The notes beneath the pieces were generated by a model that was not told the DNA's origin, made no database searches, and worked only from the letters and a program-made list of their open reading frames with translations. Position numbers and translations under genes: made by a program. 34,004 bases of DNA from Flavobacterium sp. (GTDB lineage: Bacteria > Bacteroidota > Bacteroidia > Flavobacteriales > Flavobacteriaceae), in contig JANXVF010000088.1 of assembly GCA_025351785.1 (NCBI GenBank), positions 1-34,004 on the forward strand. The letters are read 5' to 3'. This document shows, piece after piece, positions 15,377-22,024 of the stretch (its first letter is position 1; every line of letters starts with the position of its first letter).

Positions 15377-17275
15377 TTAATAAGCTCGTGCATTTTTTCC
15401 TTCGTAGAAATTCATAAAAGCCCTGTTTACAACCCTATTTCCGCCTGGTGTAGGATAATTTCCAGTAAAATACCAATCGCCTAAATTTTTTGGGCAAGCA
15501 ATATGAAGATTGTCAACCGACTGAAATATTATTTTTACCTCTGCTTTTATATCATCTGAAGTTAAAAGTTGGGCAATTTTATTTGATATTTCTATATCGC
15601 TAAATGGCGAATATATTTCTGTAACATAATTAACTGCATCAGAATCTTTTATGCCTTCATTATTTTTACATTTTTTATAAACCTCATCGACAATTTTATA
15701 TTTATTTTGTTCTTTTAAAAGAGAAATTGCGGCTTGAAAGGCAACTAGCCCTTCTAGTTTTGCCATGTCAATTCCGTAGCAATCTGGATATCTAATTTGT
15801 GGTGCCGATGATACTACGACTATTTTTTTTGGACGCAATCGATCCATCATTTTGATGATTGACATTTTTAAAGTAGTTCCTCTAACGATACTGTCATCAA
15901 TAATCACCAAATTATCAGTTGGTTTTATAACCCCATAGGTAACGTCATAAACATGGGCAACTAAATCATCTCTGTTTGCATCGTCTGTAATAAATGTTCT
16001 TAATTTGGCATCTTTGATAGCTACTTTTTCGGTTCTGATTTTTACTGAGAGTAATTCTTGAAGAGAATCTTTGGTTAATAAGTTTCGGTTGTCGAGTATA
16101 AATTGATTTTTACGTTGGTTTAAAAAATCTTGTGCGGCTTCTATCATTCCATAAAATGAAGTTTCGGCTGTATTTGGAATATAAGAAAATACAGTATTGT
16201 CAGTATCATTATTTATGGCATTGAGTACCGCTGGAAGAATTAATTTTCCTAATAATTTTCTTTCTTGGTAAATCTCGGCATCACTTCCTCTAGAAAAATA
16301 AATTCGCTCAAATGAACATGCTTTTTTTAGGGTTGGAGTTATAATTTCCTCTTGTGTAAGTTTCCCACTTTTTTTAATTATTAATGCATTTCCGGGCTGT
16401 AACTCTTGAACTTTTTCAAAATCGACATTAAAAACGGTTTGAATTACAGGTCTTTCAGAAGCTACAACAACAATTTCGTCATCTTCATAGAAATATGCTG
16501 GTCGAATGCCTGCAGGATCTCTGAAAACAAAAGCATCACCGTGACCAAAAAGTCCTGCCATGGCATAACCGCCATCCCAACCTCGGGAAGCTCTTTTTAA
16601 AATCTTAGTGATATCTAATTTTTCAGCTATTACAGGCGATGCTTCCCTTTTTGATAAACCTTTGTTTTTACATTCTTGATAAAGTTCAGTAACTTCATCA
16701 TCTAGAAAATGACCAATTTTTTCCATTACAGTAACCGTGTCAGCCATTTCTTTGGGATGTTGACCTAATTCAATTAAACTGTTAAAGAGTTCGGTAACAT
16801 TGGTCATGTTGAAATTTCCGGCAATAATTAAATTTCGATGCATCCAATTATTTTGACGTAAAAATGGATGCACACTTTCAATATTATTTTTCCCAAAAGT
16901 TCCGTACCGAACATGACCGAGAAATAATTCACCTATATATGGAATATTTGTTTTTTGAAGTGAAACATCATCGGCATATTCTGGATGCAAGGTCATTTCT
17001 TCGTTGATGCGTTCGTTTATTTGCTTGAAAACATCTTGAATGGCTTGTGTGTCATTAGAACGAACTCGGCTGATGTACCTTTCACCTGGCTCAACATCTA
17101 ATTTTATTGAGGCGAAACCCGCTCCATCTTGTCCGCGGTTGTGTTGCTTTTCCATCAAGAGATACATTTTTTGTATCCCATAGAAAGCTGAACCGTATTT
17201 TTGTTTATAGAATTCTAGTGGTTTTTTTAATCGTAAAAGTGCAATTCCACATTCGTGTTTTATTGCGTCACTCAT
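15377..17275 (-). CDS. purF: Amidophosphoribosyltransferase-like PurF, long flavobacterial form
   Basis: Catalyses the first committed step of purine synthesis: PRPP plus glutamine to phosphoribosylamine. The N-terminal glutaminase has its nucleophile at C9 (KHECGIALLRL), implying removal of an eight-residue propeptide; RGQDGAGF, HVRYGTFGKNN and GNFNMTN follow as family motifs. The phosphoribosyltransferase half holds the PRPP loop VIIDDSIVRGTTLKM (D460, D461). At 632 residues it is longer than E. coli PurF (505) or the B. subtilis enzyme (476), which agrees with the Bacteroidota form as I recall it; extra residues lie in the linker between domains and at the C-terminus (GNRVVNRAFMNFYEGKNARAY). 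The likely promoter is TTG-N18-TACATTTG inside a repeat arm upstream. No purine riboswitch was recognised in the leader of about 95 bases. Confidence 0.92.
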   Translation of the reverse strand: MSDAIKHECGIALLRLKKPLEFYKQKYGSAFYGIQKMYLLMEKQHNRGQDGAGFASIKLDVEPGERYISRVRSNDTQAIQDVFKQINERINEEMTLHPEYADDVSLQKTNIPYIGELFLGHVRYGTFGKNNIESVHPFLRQNNWMHRNLIIAGNFNMTNVTELFNSLIELGQHPKEMADTVTVMEKIGHFLDDEVTELYQECKNKGLSKREASPVIAEKLDITKILKRASRGWDGGYAMAGLFGHGDAFVFRDPAGIRPAYFYEDDEIVVVASERPVIQTVFNVDFEKVQELQPGNALIIKKSGKLTQEEIITPTLKKACSFERIYFSRGSDAEIYQERKLLGKLILPAVLNAINNDTDNTVFSYIPNTAETSFYGMIEAAQDFLNQRKNQFILDNRNLLTKDSLQELLSVKIRTEKVAIKDAKLRTFITDDANRDDLVAHVYDVTYGVIKPTDNLVIIDDSIVRGTTLKMSIIKMMDRLRPKKIVVVSSAPQIRYPDCYGIDMAKLEGLVAFQAAISLLKEQNKYKIVDEVYKKCKNNEGIKDSDAVNYVTEIYSPFSDIEISNKIAQLLTSDDIKAEVKIIFQSVDNLHIACPKNLGDWYFTGNYPTPGGNRVVNRAFMNFYEGKNARAY

Positions 17276-17304
17276 TGTATTGTAGTTTAGTTGTGTTGTT
17301 TTTT

Positions 17305-17414
17305 GCCACGAATTTTACCAATTTTCACTAATTTTCTAAATTGACCTCACAAATTAAATTAGTGTTATTAATACTAACAAATGTAAATTCGTGTTTATTC
17401 GTGCAATTCGTGGC
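17305..17414. repeat. Imperfect inverted repeat of GCCACGAATT type
   Basis: Left arm from 17305 (GCCACGAATTTTACCAATTT...) and right arm ending at 17414, whose reverse complement begins GCCACGAATTGCACGAAT. The arms of about 30 bases agree at roughly three quarters of positions; both show a 10-11 base periodicity of (C)ACnAATT words. I recall this CACGAATT family as common in Flavobacterium intergenic regions. No flanking duplication or gene inside. Confidence 0.55.
17378..17406 (-). promoter_or_regulatory. purF: purF promoter (TTG-N18-TACATTTG) inside the repeat arm
   Basis: On the minus strand TTG (17406-17404), an 18-base spacer made of CACGAATAAACACGAATT, and TACATTTG (17385-17378). The spacer and -33 element belong to the right arm of the CACGAATT repeat. 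The purF ATG is about 100 bases further on. Confidence 0.6.
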
Positions 17415-17424
17415 TAACTTTTAT

Positions 17425-17450
17425 AAAAATGCCCCGAAAATTTCGAGGCA
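17425..17450 (-). terminator. Rho-independent terminator of the PfkB kinase gene
   Basis: On the minus strand the stem TGCCTCGAA / TTCGGGGCA (one mismatch, three-base loop) is followed by five T. It begins nine bases after the kinase stop and separates it from purF. Confidence 0.8.
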
Positions 17451-17458
17451 TAAAGTTA

Positions 17459-18382
17459 TTATAATTCTATATCAAATTGTGTTAAAGACTTGAATACTTT
17501 CAAGCGATTTTTCACTTCGGATTCTGTTAACTCTAACATTCTTTCGGTTCCGAATTTTTCCACACAGAACGAGGCTAAATTTGAACCTTGAATGATAGCT
17601 GTTTTCATTGTTTCAAATGAAACATCTCCTTGTTGTGTAATGAATCCTGCAAATCCACCTGCAAAAGTATCTCCTGCTCCAGTTGGATCAAATACATCAG
17701 CTAATGGTAACGCTGGCGCGAAGAAAATATGTTCGTTATGGAAAATTAATGCTCCGTGTTCTCCTTTTTTAATAACAACGTATTTTGGACCCATTGTTTG
17801 GATTTTAGCAGCAGCTTTTACCAAAGAATATTCTCCAGAAAGTTGACGCGCTTCTTCATCATTGATTGTAATTACATCAACTCGTTTAATTACGTCTAGC
17901 AATTCTGGCAAAGCACAATCCATCCAAAAGTTCATAGTGTCTAAAACTACTAATTTTGGTTTTTCAGTCATTTGATTTAAAACGCCTGTTTGCACAATTG
18001 GATGCAAATTTCCTAACATTACTACATCGGCATTTTTGAAATTTTCTGGAACAATTGGATTGAAATCAGCCAAAACATTAAGTTCTGTTGCCAAAGTATC
18101 TCTTGAGTTCATATCGTTGTGGTATTTACCGCTCCAAAAAAATGTTTTCCCACCTTTAACTACTTCAAGACCAGAAATATCAATGTTTCTGGCTGTTAGT
18201 AAATCTAAATATTCTTGAGGAAAATCATCTCCAACTACTGAAACGATAGCTGATTGAAGATTAAAATGTGAAGCAGAAAGTCCGATAAAGGTTCCTGCAC
18301 CACCTAATATTTTGTCTGTTTTTCCAAAAGGAGTTTCGATAGCGTCAAAAGCAACCGTTCCTACTATTAAAAGTTTGTTCAT
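17459..18382 (-). CDS. PfkB family carbohydrate/nucleoside kinase
   Basis: A 307-residue ribokinase-fold enzyme that phosphorylates a sugar or nucleoside with ATP. The substrate-lid signature is GGAGTFIGLSASHF near residues 27-40 and the anion-hole/catalytic motif is DPTGAGDTFAGGF near residues 228-240 (the Asp of GAGD is the base). The motif ITINDEEARQLSG is the other family marker. The exact substrate cannot be told; related flavobacterial proteins are simply called PfkB or sugar kinase. Upstream of purF on the same strand but separated by a terminator and repeat, so not an operon. Its own TATCTTTG box lies 46-53 bases before the ATG. Confidence 0.88.
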   Translation of the reverse strand: MNKLLIVGTVAFDAIETPFGKTDKILGGAGTFIGLSASHFNLQSAIVSVVGDDFPQEYLDLLTARNIDISGLEVVKGGKTFFWSGKYHNDMNSRDTLATELNVLADFNPIVPENFKNADVVMLGNLHPIVQTGVLNQMTEKPKLVVLDTMNFWMDCALPELLDVIKRVDVITINDEEARQLSGEYSLVKAAAKIQTMGPKYVVIKKGEHGALIFHNEHIFFAPALPLADVFDPTGAGDTFAGGFAGFITQQGDVSFETMKTAIIQGSNLASFCVEKFGTERMLELTESEVKNRLKVFKSLTQFDIEL

Positions 18383-18427
18383 TAAATTGTCTTTGCGAGA
18401 TTTTAAGCAATCTCAAATTAAAGCTGC

Positions 18428-18435
18428 AAAGATAC
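18428..18435 (-). promoter_or_regulatory. TATCTTTG -7 box of the PfkB kinase gene
   Basis: TATCTTTG on the minus strand, leader about 40 bases. The leader contains a small perfect hairpin (GAGATT/AATCTC, 18388-18415 region) of unknown meaning. No TTG at the usual spacing. Confidence 0.5.
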
Positions 18436-18527
18436 ATTTTTAGTTTAAAAATTTAAAATGGTTTGAGGTTTAAAGTTTTGGGTGGTTTATAAAATAGCTT
18501 TACTCTTAATTTTAATAAAAAGTAGTT

Positions 18528-18827
18528 TTATTTAATCCAATTTTTGTCGGGATTTAAATATGTTGAAAGTACAGCATAACTATGAATTGTTTTATTTTCT
18601 TCATTAACTTTAAAATGAATTATATATTTGAATGTTTTCATTGGCAAACAATGAACATCGTTATATCTAACTTGAAAATTTGGAGTTTTTTGTAAGTACT
18701 TTAAAGTTGTTCTATATTCTAATAAAAACTTTTTGCCAAAACCTTTTCTTCTGGAATTTAAAAAATCACGAGCTTCTTTTAAATCATCTTTAACTTTTGG
18801 ATCTGCAGTAATAATATAGTTTGCCAT
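18528..18827 (-). CDS. RelE/ParE superfamily toxin
   Basis: A 99-residue basic protein with the RelE/ParE fold pattern: an N-terminal strand (ANYIITADPKVKDDLKEA), an amphipathic helix ending in GFGKKFLLEYRTTLKYLQKTP, and strands FQVRYNDVHCLPMKTF, KYIIHFKVNEENKTIHSYAVL. The text RYNDVHCLPMKTFKYIIHF strongly resembles ParE-type toxins of Bacteroidota. Such toxins either poison gyrase or cleave ribosome-bound mRNA; which applies is not clear. The antitoxin gene precedes it with a three-base gap (antitoxin first, as is usual), so they are co-translated. Both frames are intact. Confidence 0.8.
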   Translation of the reverse strand: MANYIITADPKVKDDLKEARDFLNSRRKGFGKKFLLEYRTTLKYLQKTPNFQVRYNDVHCLPMKTFKYIIHFKVNEENKTIHSYAVLSTYLNPDKNWIK

Positions 18828-18830
18828 TGA

Positions 18831-19049
18831 CTATTCTTCCAAATTATCAATCATTTCGAATGCATCTACTGGTTTTTTATTTAGTTTTATACGTTTTGAC
18901 ACTTCCTCTTTATGCCATTGAGGAATTTGATTGGTTTCTTGAGAATGTTTGTAAGCTAAAAAATCTATATAACTTTCTACTTCATCTATTAAGCTATCTG
19001 GTAAACTTTTCAATTTATCATTTACGTGTTTCAATGCTGTTGCTGTCAT
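18831..19049 (-). CDS. Antitoxin of the RelE/ParE-type pair (DUF2281-like)
   Basis: A 72-residue protein from the ATG at 19049: MTATALKHVNDKLKSLPDSL, then a helix DEVESYIDFLAYKHS and an acidic/basic tail ending FEMIDNLEE. The LKSLPDSLIDEVESYIDFL pattern matches small antitoxins of the DUF2281 type. The frame extends upstream to an ATG at 19115, but those 22 residues (hydrophobic, MEGYCFYLIIFILLLYY) overlap the end of the DUF4143 gene and do not fit an antitoxin, so I reject them. It is 41 bases after the DUF4143 gene on the same strand; a weak TACTTTTA may be its own promoter. Confidence 0.75.
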   Translation of the reverse strand: MTATALKHVNDKLKSLPDSLIDEVESYIDFLAYKHSQETNQIPQWHKEEVSKRIKLNKKPVDAFEMIDNLEE

Positions 19050-19090
19050 AATTAAATTGAATAAATAATATAGTAAAAGTATAAAAATTA

Positions 19091-20251
19091 TCAAATAAAA
19101 ACAATATCCTTCCAACTCATCACTTTGCCTAAAGTTCGTTGCTGGTTAAACAAACCTGAATGAACTACTGCCTTGCTTTGAATTAACTCGGGTTTTAATT
19201 TTTCAAAATAAGTTAATCCTTTAAACATATCGGGCATTATGGTTTCTGATGCTTTTATTTCTACCAAATTTATTAGTTCTGAATTTTGCCAAATTAAATC
19301 TACTTCATGACCAACAGCATCACGCCAAAACCATAAATCTAACAGTAAATTATTGTGATAATTTTTTTTGATGTATTCGTTTATTACATAATTTTCGAAT
19401 AAACTTCCTTTTAATGCGCTTAATTTCACGCTTTCGGCATCGTTTAGTTTTAACAAATAACATAAAAGTCCTGTATCATAAAAATACAATTTAGAACTTT
19501 TAGTTACTCGTTTATTAAAATTTGAAAAATACGGTTGCAATTGATATACAATATAACTGCTTTCTAAAACAGAAATCCAAGATTTTGCAGTAGGTTGCGA
19601 AATACTACATTCGTTTGCCAGCGAATTAAGATTTAACAATTGTCCGGCTCGTGCTGCGCAAAGTGATATAAAATTTCTAAACTGTTTTAAATCTTTTACG
19701 TGAATTAGTTCCGACAAATCTCGCTCTACATAAGTTTGAACATAATTAGAATAAAAAACTTTAGACGGAATATCTCTGTCGTAAATAGCTGGATAAAATC
19801 CTTTTTGTAGGTTTATGGCATAATCGTCGTTTAACCAATTTGCTCCTTGCATTTCAGTTACATCAAATGGTAATAATTTGAATAATGCAACTCTACCAGC
19901 TAAACTTTGCGTGATGTTTTGCATCAAATGAAAATTTTGTGAACCAGACAAAATATATTGTCCCATTATTTTATCTTCATCTACTTTGGTTTGCAAATAC
20001 GAAAACAAATGAGGAACGCGTTGCACTTCGTCAAAAATCACATACTTATTGTATTGTTTCAAAAAACTATTTGGGTCATCTGTTGCGAACTTACGTAAAT
20101 CTAGATTTTCTAAATTCACATATTCATAATCAGAAAAATGAGTTTTTAAAAAAGTAGTTTTACCCGATTGTCTTGGACCTGTTACTGCCAATATTGGATA
20201 TTTATTTTTGTAAATATCCATTTCGGTTTTTATTGTTCTATTTGCACTCAT
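19091..20251 (-). CDS. AAA ATPase with C-terminal DUF4143 (nuclease-like) domain
   Basis: A 386-residue P-loop protein of the AAA_14/DUF4143 family, very common and of unproven role. Walker A is TGPRQSGKTTFL (K31, T32); Walker B is KYVIFDEVQRV; the sensor-like LSGSQNFHLM follows. A winged-helix-like segment (LNSLANECSISQPTAKSWISVLE) sits in the middle. The C-terminal DUF4143 part has LFENYVINEYI and the restriction-endonuclease-like pair HEVDLIW ... LVEIKAS (D and ExK). These genes often move between genomes and sit near toxin-antitoxin loci, as here. The promoter region carries four 23-bp tandem repeats (20284-20371) and a TATATTTG box at 20271-20278. Confidence 0.88.
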   Translation of the reverse strand: MSANRTIKTEMDIYKNKYPILAVTGPRQSGKTTFLKTHFSDYEYVNLENLDLRKFATDDPNSFLKQYNKYVIFDEVQRVPHLFSYLQTKVDEDKIMGQYILSGSQNFHLMQNITQSLAGRVALFKLLPFDVTEMQGANWLNDDYAINLQKGFYPAIYDRDIPSKVFYSNYVQTYVERDLSELIHVKDLKQFRNFISLCAARAGQLLNLNSLANECSISQPTAKSWISVLESSYIVYQLQPYFSNFNKRVTKSSKLYFYDTGLLCYLLKLNDAESVKLSALKGSLFENYVINEYIKKNYHNNLLLDLWFWRDAVGHEVDLIWQNSELINLVEIKASETIMPDMFKGLTYFEKLKPELIQSKAVVHSGLFNQQRTLGKVMSWKDIVFI

Positions 20252-20270
20252 TTTAAACTAATTAGAAATG

Positions 20271-20278
20271 CAAATATA
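20271..20278 (-). promoter_or_regulatory. TATATTTG -7 box of the DUF4143 gene
   Basis: TATATTTG on the minus strand, 20 bases before the ATG. The -33 region would fall inside the first repeat unit of the tandem array, so any protein binding the repeats would affect this promoter. Confidence 0.5.
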
Positions 20279-20283
20279 TAACT

Positions 20284-20371
20284 AATTTTGAAATTACACT
20301 ATATATAACTTTGAAAATGCACTATTATTGATTTTGAAAATGCACTATTGTTGATTTTGAAAACGCACGAC
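20284..20371. repeat. Four tandem repeats with exact 23-bp period upstream of the DUF4143 gene
   Basis: Units start at 20284, 20307, 20330 and 20353. Each has a 19-base core: AATTTTGAAATTACACTAT, AACTTTGAAAATGCACTAT, GATTTTGAAAATGCACTAT, GATTTTGAAAACGCACGAC, separated by a four-base linker. A degenerate further unit (TAGAAATGCAAATAT) follows toward the gene. A period of 23 bp is about two helical turns, putting all units near one face of the DNA. The array fills the gap between rnhA and the DUF4143 gene. Confidence 0.85.
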
Positions 20372-20376
20372 TTTTT

Positions 20377-20859
20377 TTACAACAACTTTGCATCTTCATT
20401 TTCATAAAAAGCATCAATCGATAAGTTTGGCAAACCCGATGCGTAAACCGCTAATTCATCACAACGTTCGTTTTGAGGATGATTATTGTGTCCTTTTATC
20501 CATTTAAAATCAACTTGATGTTTTCGATAAATTTTTAAGAAACGTTTCCACAAATCAGCGTTTTTTCTGTTGGCAAATCCTTTTTTCTCCCAGCCCAAAA
20601 CCCATTTTTTTTCCACAGAATCAACAACATATTTAGAATCTGATATTACTAAAACCGTCATATTTGGGTTTTTTAGTTTTTCTAAACCTACAATTACGGC
20701 AAGAAGTTCCATTCTATTATTGGTAGTTAAACGAAAACCTTCGTAAAATTCTTTTTTGTGTGGTGTTCCAACAAGTTCCATAATTACGCCATAACCACCG
20801 TTTCCTGGATTTCCTTTGGCTGCGCCGTCGGTATAAATATGGACTTGATGTGATTTCAA
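20377..20859 (-). CDS. rnhA: Ribonuclease HI
   Basis: A 160-residue RNase H that cuts RNA in RNA-DNA hybrids. All catalytic residues are present: D11 (IYTDGAAKGNPG), E51 (NNRMELLAV), D74 (VISDSKYV), H124 (GHNNHPQNE) and D134 (ERCDELA). The basic protrusion is present (KKWVLGWEKKGFANRKNADLW). No ATG exists at the expected start; the frame begins with TTG at 20859-20857 just before the first strand. This TTG overlaps the purN stop in TTGA, so translation is probably coupled to purN. An ATT one codon earlier is the other possibility. Confidence 0.93.
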   Translation of the reverse strand: MKSHQVHIYTDGAAKGNPGNGGYGVIMELVGTPHKKEFYEGFRLTTNNRMELLAVIVGLEKLKNPNMTVLVISDSKYVVDSVEKKWVLGWEKKGFANRKNADLWKRFLKIYRKHQVDFKWIKGHNNHPQNERCDELAVYASGLPNLSIDAFYENEDAKLL

Positions 20860-21431
20860 AATTGAAAGTTGTGGGTTAGGAGTTTTTCAATTACTTCTGG
20901 AAAAAACAGATGCTCTAAAATAAGAACTTTAGATGCTATTTCGGTAACAGTTTTACAATCTTCAATATTTATAGATTTTTGGAAAATAATTGCCCCTTCA
21001 TCATAATTTTGGTTTACATAATGAATTGTAATACCAGTTTCGGTTTCTTTATTTTCTAAAACAGCATTGTGTATATGCAATCCGTACATTCCTTTCCCTC
21101 CATATTTGGGTAGTAACGCCGGATGAATATTTAGTATTTTATTTTGGAATCGATTTACAATATGTGTTGGAAACTTCAATAAAAAACCAGCTAAAACAAT
21201 TAAATCAGGATTAATATCATCTAAAATAGTTGAAATTTTATCAGATTCTAATTCTTGTTTTGAAAAAACATAAGTGCTAATTGAATATTTTTTAACTTTA
21301 TCTAAAACTTTAGCATCTGGATTGTTTGTAAATATACCGACAACTGTAATTTCTTTATTTTTGTTAAAGTAATTTAGTATGTTTTCTGCATTTGAACCCG
21401 ATCCTGAGGCGAATAATACTACTTTTTTCAT
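20856..21431 (-). CDS. purN: Phosphoribosylglycinamide formyltransferase
   Basis: A 191-residue enzyme of purine synthesis that transfers a formyl group from 10-formyl-THF to GAR. Motifs: N-terminal GSGSN (FASGSGSNAENIL), LAGFLLKFP, the active-site stretch ILNIHPALLPKYGGKGMYG with the catalytic Asn/His, and ETGITIHYVNQNYDEGAII with the catalytic Asp. The start is placed at ATG 21431 (MKKVVLFASGSGSN) because the first strand begins there; the frame is open to 21455, adding MHYQFLVE, which is not part of the fold. It ends overlapping the rnhA start by three bases. With purF elsewhere in the window, purine genes are dispersed rather than in one operon. Confidence 0.94.
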   Translation of the reverse strand: MKKVVLFASGSGSNAENILNYFNKNKEITVVGIFTNNPDAKVLDKVKKYSISTYVFSKQELESDKISTILDDINPDLIVLAGFLLKFPTHIVNRFQNKILNIHPALLPKYGGKGMYGLHIHNAVLENKETETGITIHYVNQNYDEGAIIFQKSINIEDCKTVTEIASKVLILEHLFFPEVIEKLLTHNFQF

Positions 21432-21568
21432 TTCGACAAGAAATTGATAATGCAAAAAAAAGAATAATTAATGATAATAAATAATATAAATGAAGCCATT
21501 ATAAAATTATTTTTTTAATTTCGTATTTATATTTATTAACTAAAAGGTGGTTTTAAAATAAAGTTTTT

Positions 21569-21576
21569 TATTTTTG
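21569..21576 (+). promoter_or_regulatory. acpP: TATTTTTG -7 box of acpP
   Basis: TATTTTTG matches TAnnTTTG, giving a leader of about 25 bases of A/T-rich sequence before the acpP ATG. No TTG at the standard distance. Confidence 0.5.
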
Positions 21577-21605
21577 CCAACAATTTAAATTTAAAATTAA
21601 AGATT

Positions 21606-21842
21606 ATGTCAGACATTGCATCAAGAGTTAAGGCGATTATCGTAGACAAATTAGGCGTTGACGAAAACGAGGTTGTATTAGAAGCAAGCTTCACAAACGA
21701 TTTAGGAGCAGATTCATTAGATACTGTTGAGCTAATAATGGAGTTTGAAAAAGAATTTGATATTCAAATCCCAGACGATCAAGCAGAAAATATTGCTACT
21801 GTAGGTCAAGCTATTTCTTACATTGAAGAGGCTAAAAAATAA
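21606..21842 (+). CDS. acpP: Acyl carrier protein
   Basis: A 78-residue acidic helical protein that carries growing fatty acids on a 4'-phosphopantetheine arm. The arm is attached at S37 in the motif [15 protein letters not shown]. Length and charge are typical. The gene is followed by a terminator and then by fabF, the pairing seen in many bacteria. Its own -7 box lies 30 bases upstream. Confidence 0.98.
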   Translation: MSDIASRVKAIIVDKLGVDENEVVLEASFTNDLGADSLDTVELIMEFEKEFDIQIPDDQAENIATVGQAISYIEEAKK

Positions 21843-21849
21843 TAAAATC

Positions 21850-21883
21850 AAAAACCCGTTCACAATAGTGTGTTCGGGTTTTT
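21850..21883 (+). terminator. Terminator between acpP and fabF
   Basis: Stem AAAAACCCG / CGGGTTTTT with inner CAC/GTG pairs and a short loop. It starts seven bases after the acpP stop. It would make acpP more abundant than fabF if leaky. Confidence 0.8.
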
Positions 21884-21946
21884 ATTATTTTACAATCGTT
21901 TACAAATTCTACTATTATTGATTGAATCTCAATCACAATATATTGA

Positions 21947-21993
21947 AATACCCTTGTCTCTTTGATGAAATAAACAAAAGAAACATGGGTATT
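21947..21993 (+). promoter_or_regulatory. fabF: Imperfect stem-loop in the fabF leader
   Basis: AATACCCTTGTCTCTTTG pairs with CAAAAGAAACATGGGTATT (seven clean pairs at the base, then mismatches) around a ten-base A-rich loop. It ends 32 bases before the fabF ATG. Not followed by a T-run, so not a terminator; it may be a leader structure or an operator palindrome. Confidence 0.35.
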
Positions 21994-22024
21994 ATTTGTT
22001 TAAAACAATATTAAAATTAAATAT

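Noticed and set aside
17276..17377. Purine riboswitch in the purF leader
   Set aside because: The leader has no three-way junction core or conserved purine-riboswitch bases that I can recognise.
20284..20371. Repeat array as a possible CRISPR
   Set aside because: The linkers between 19-base units are only four bases and are themselves similar, so there are no spacers; the array is too short and has no cas genes near it.
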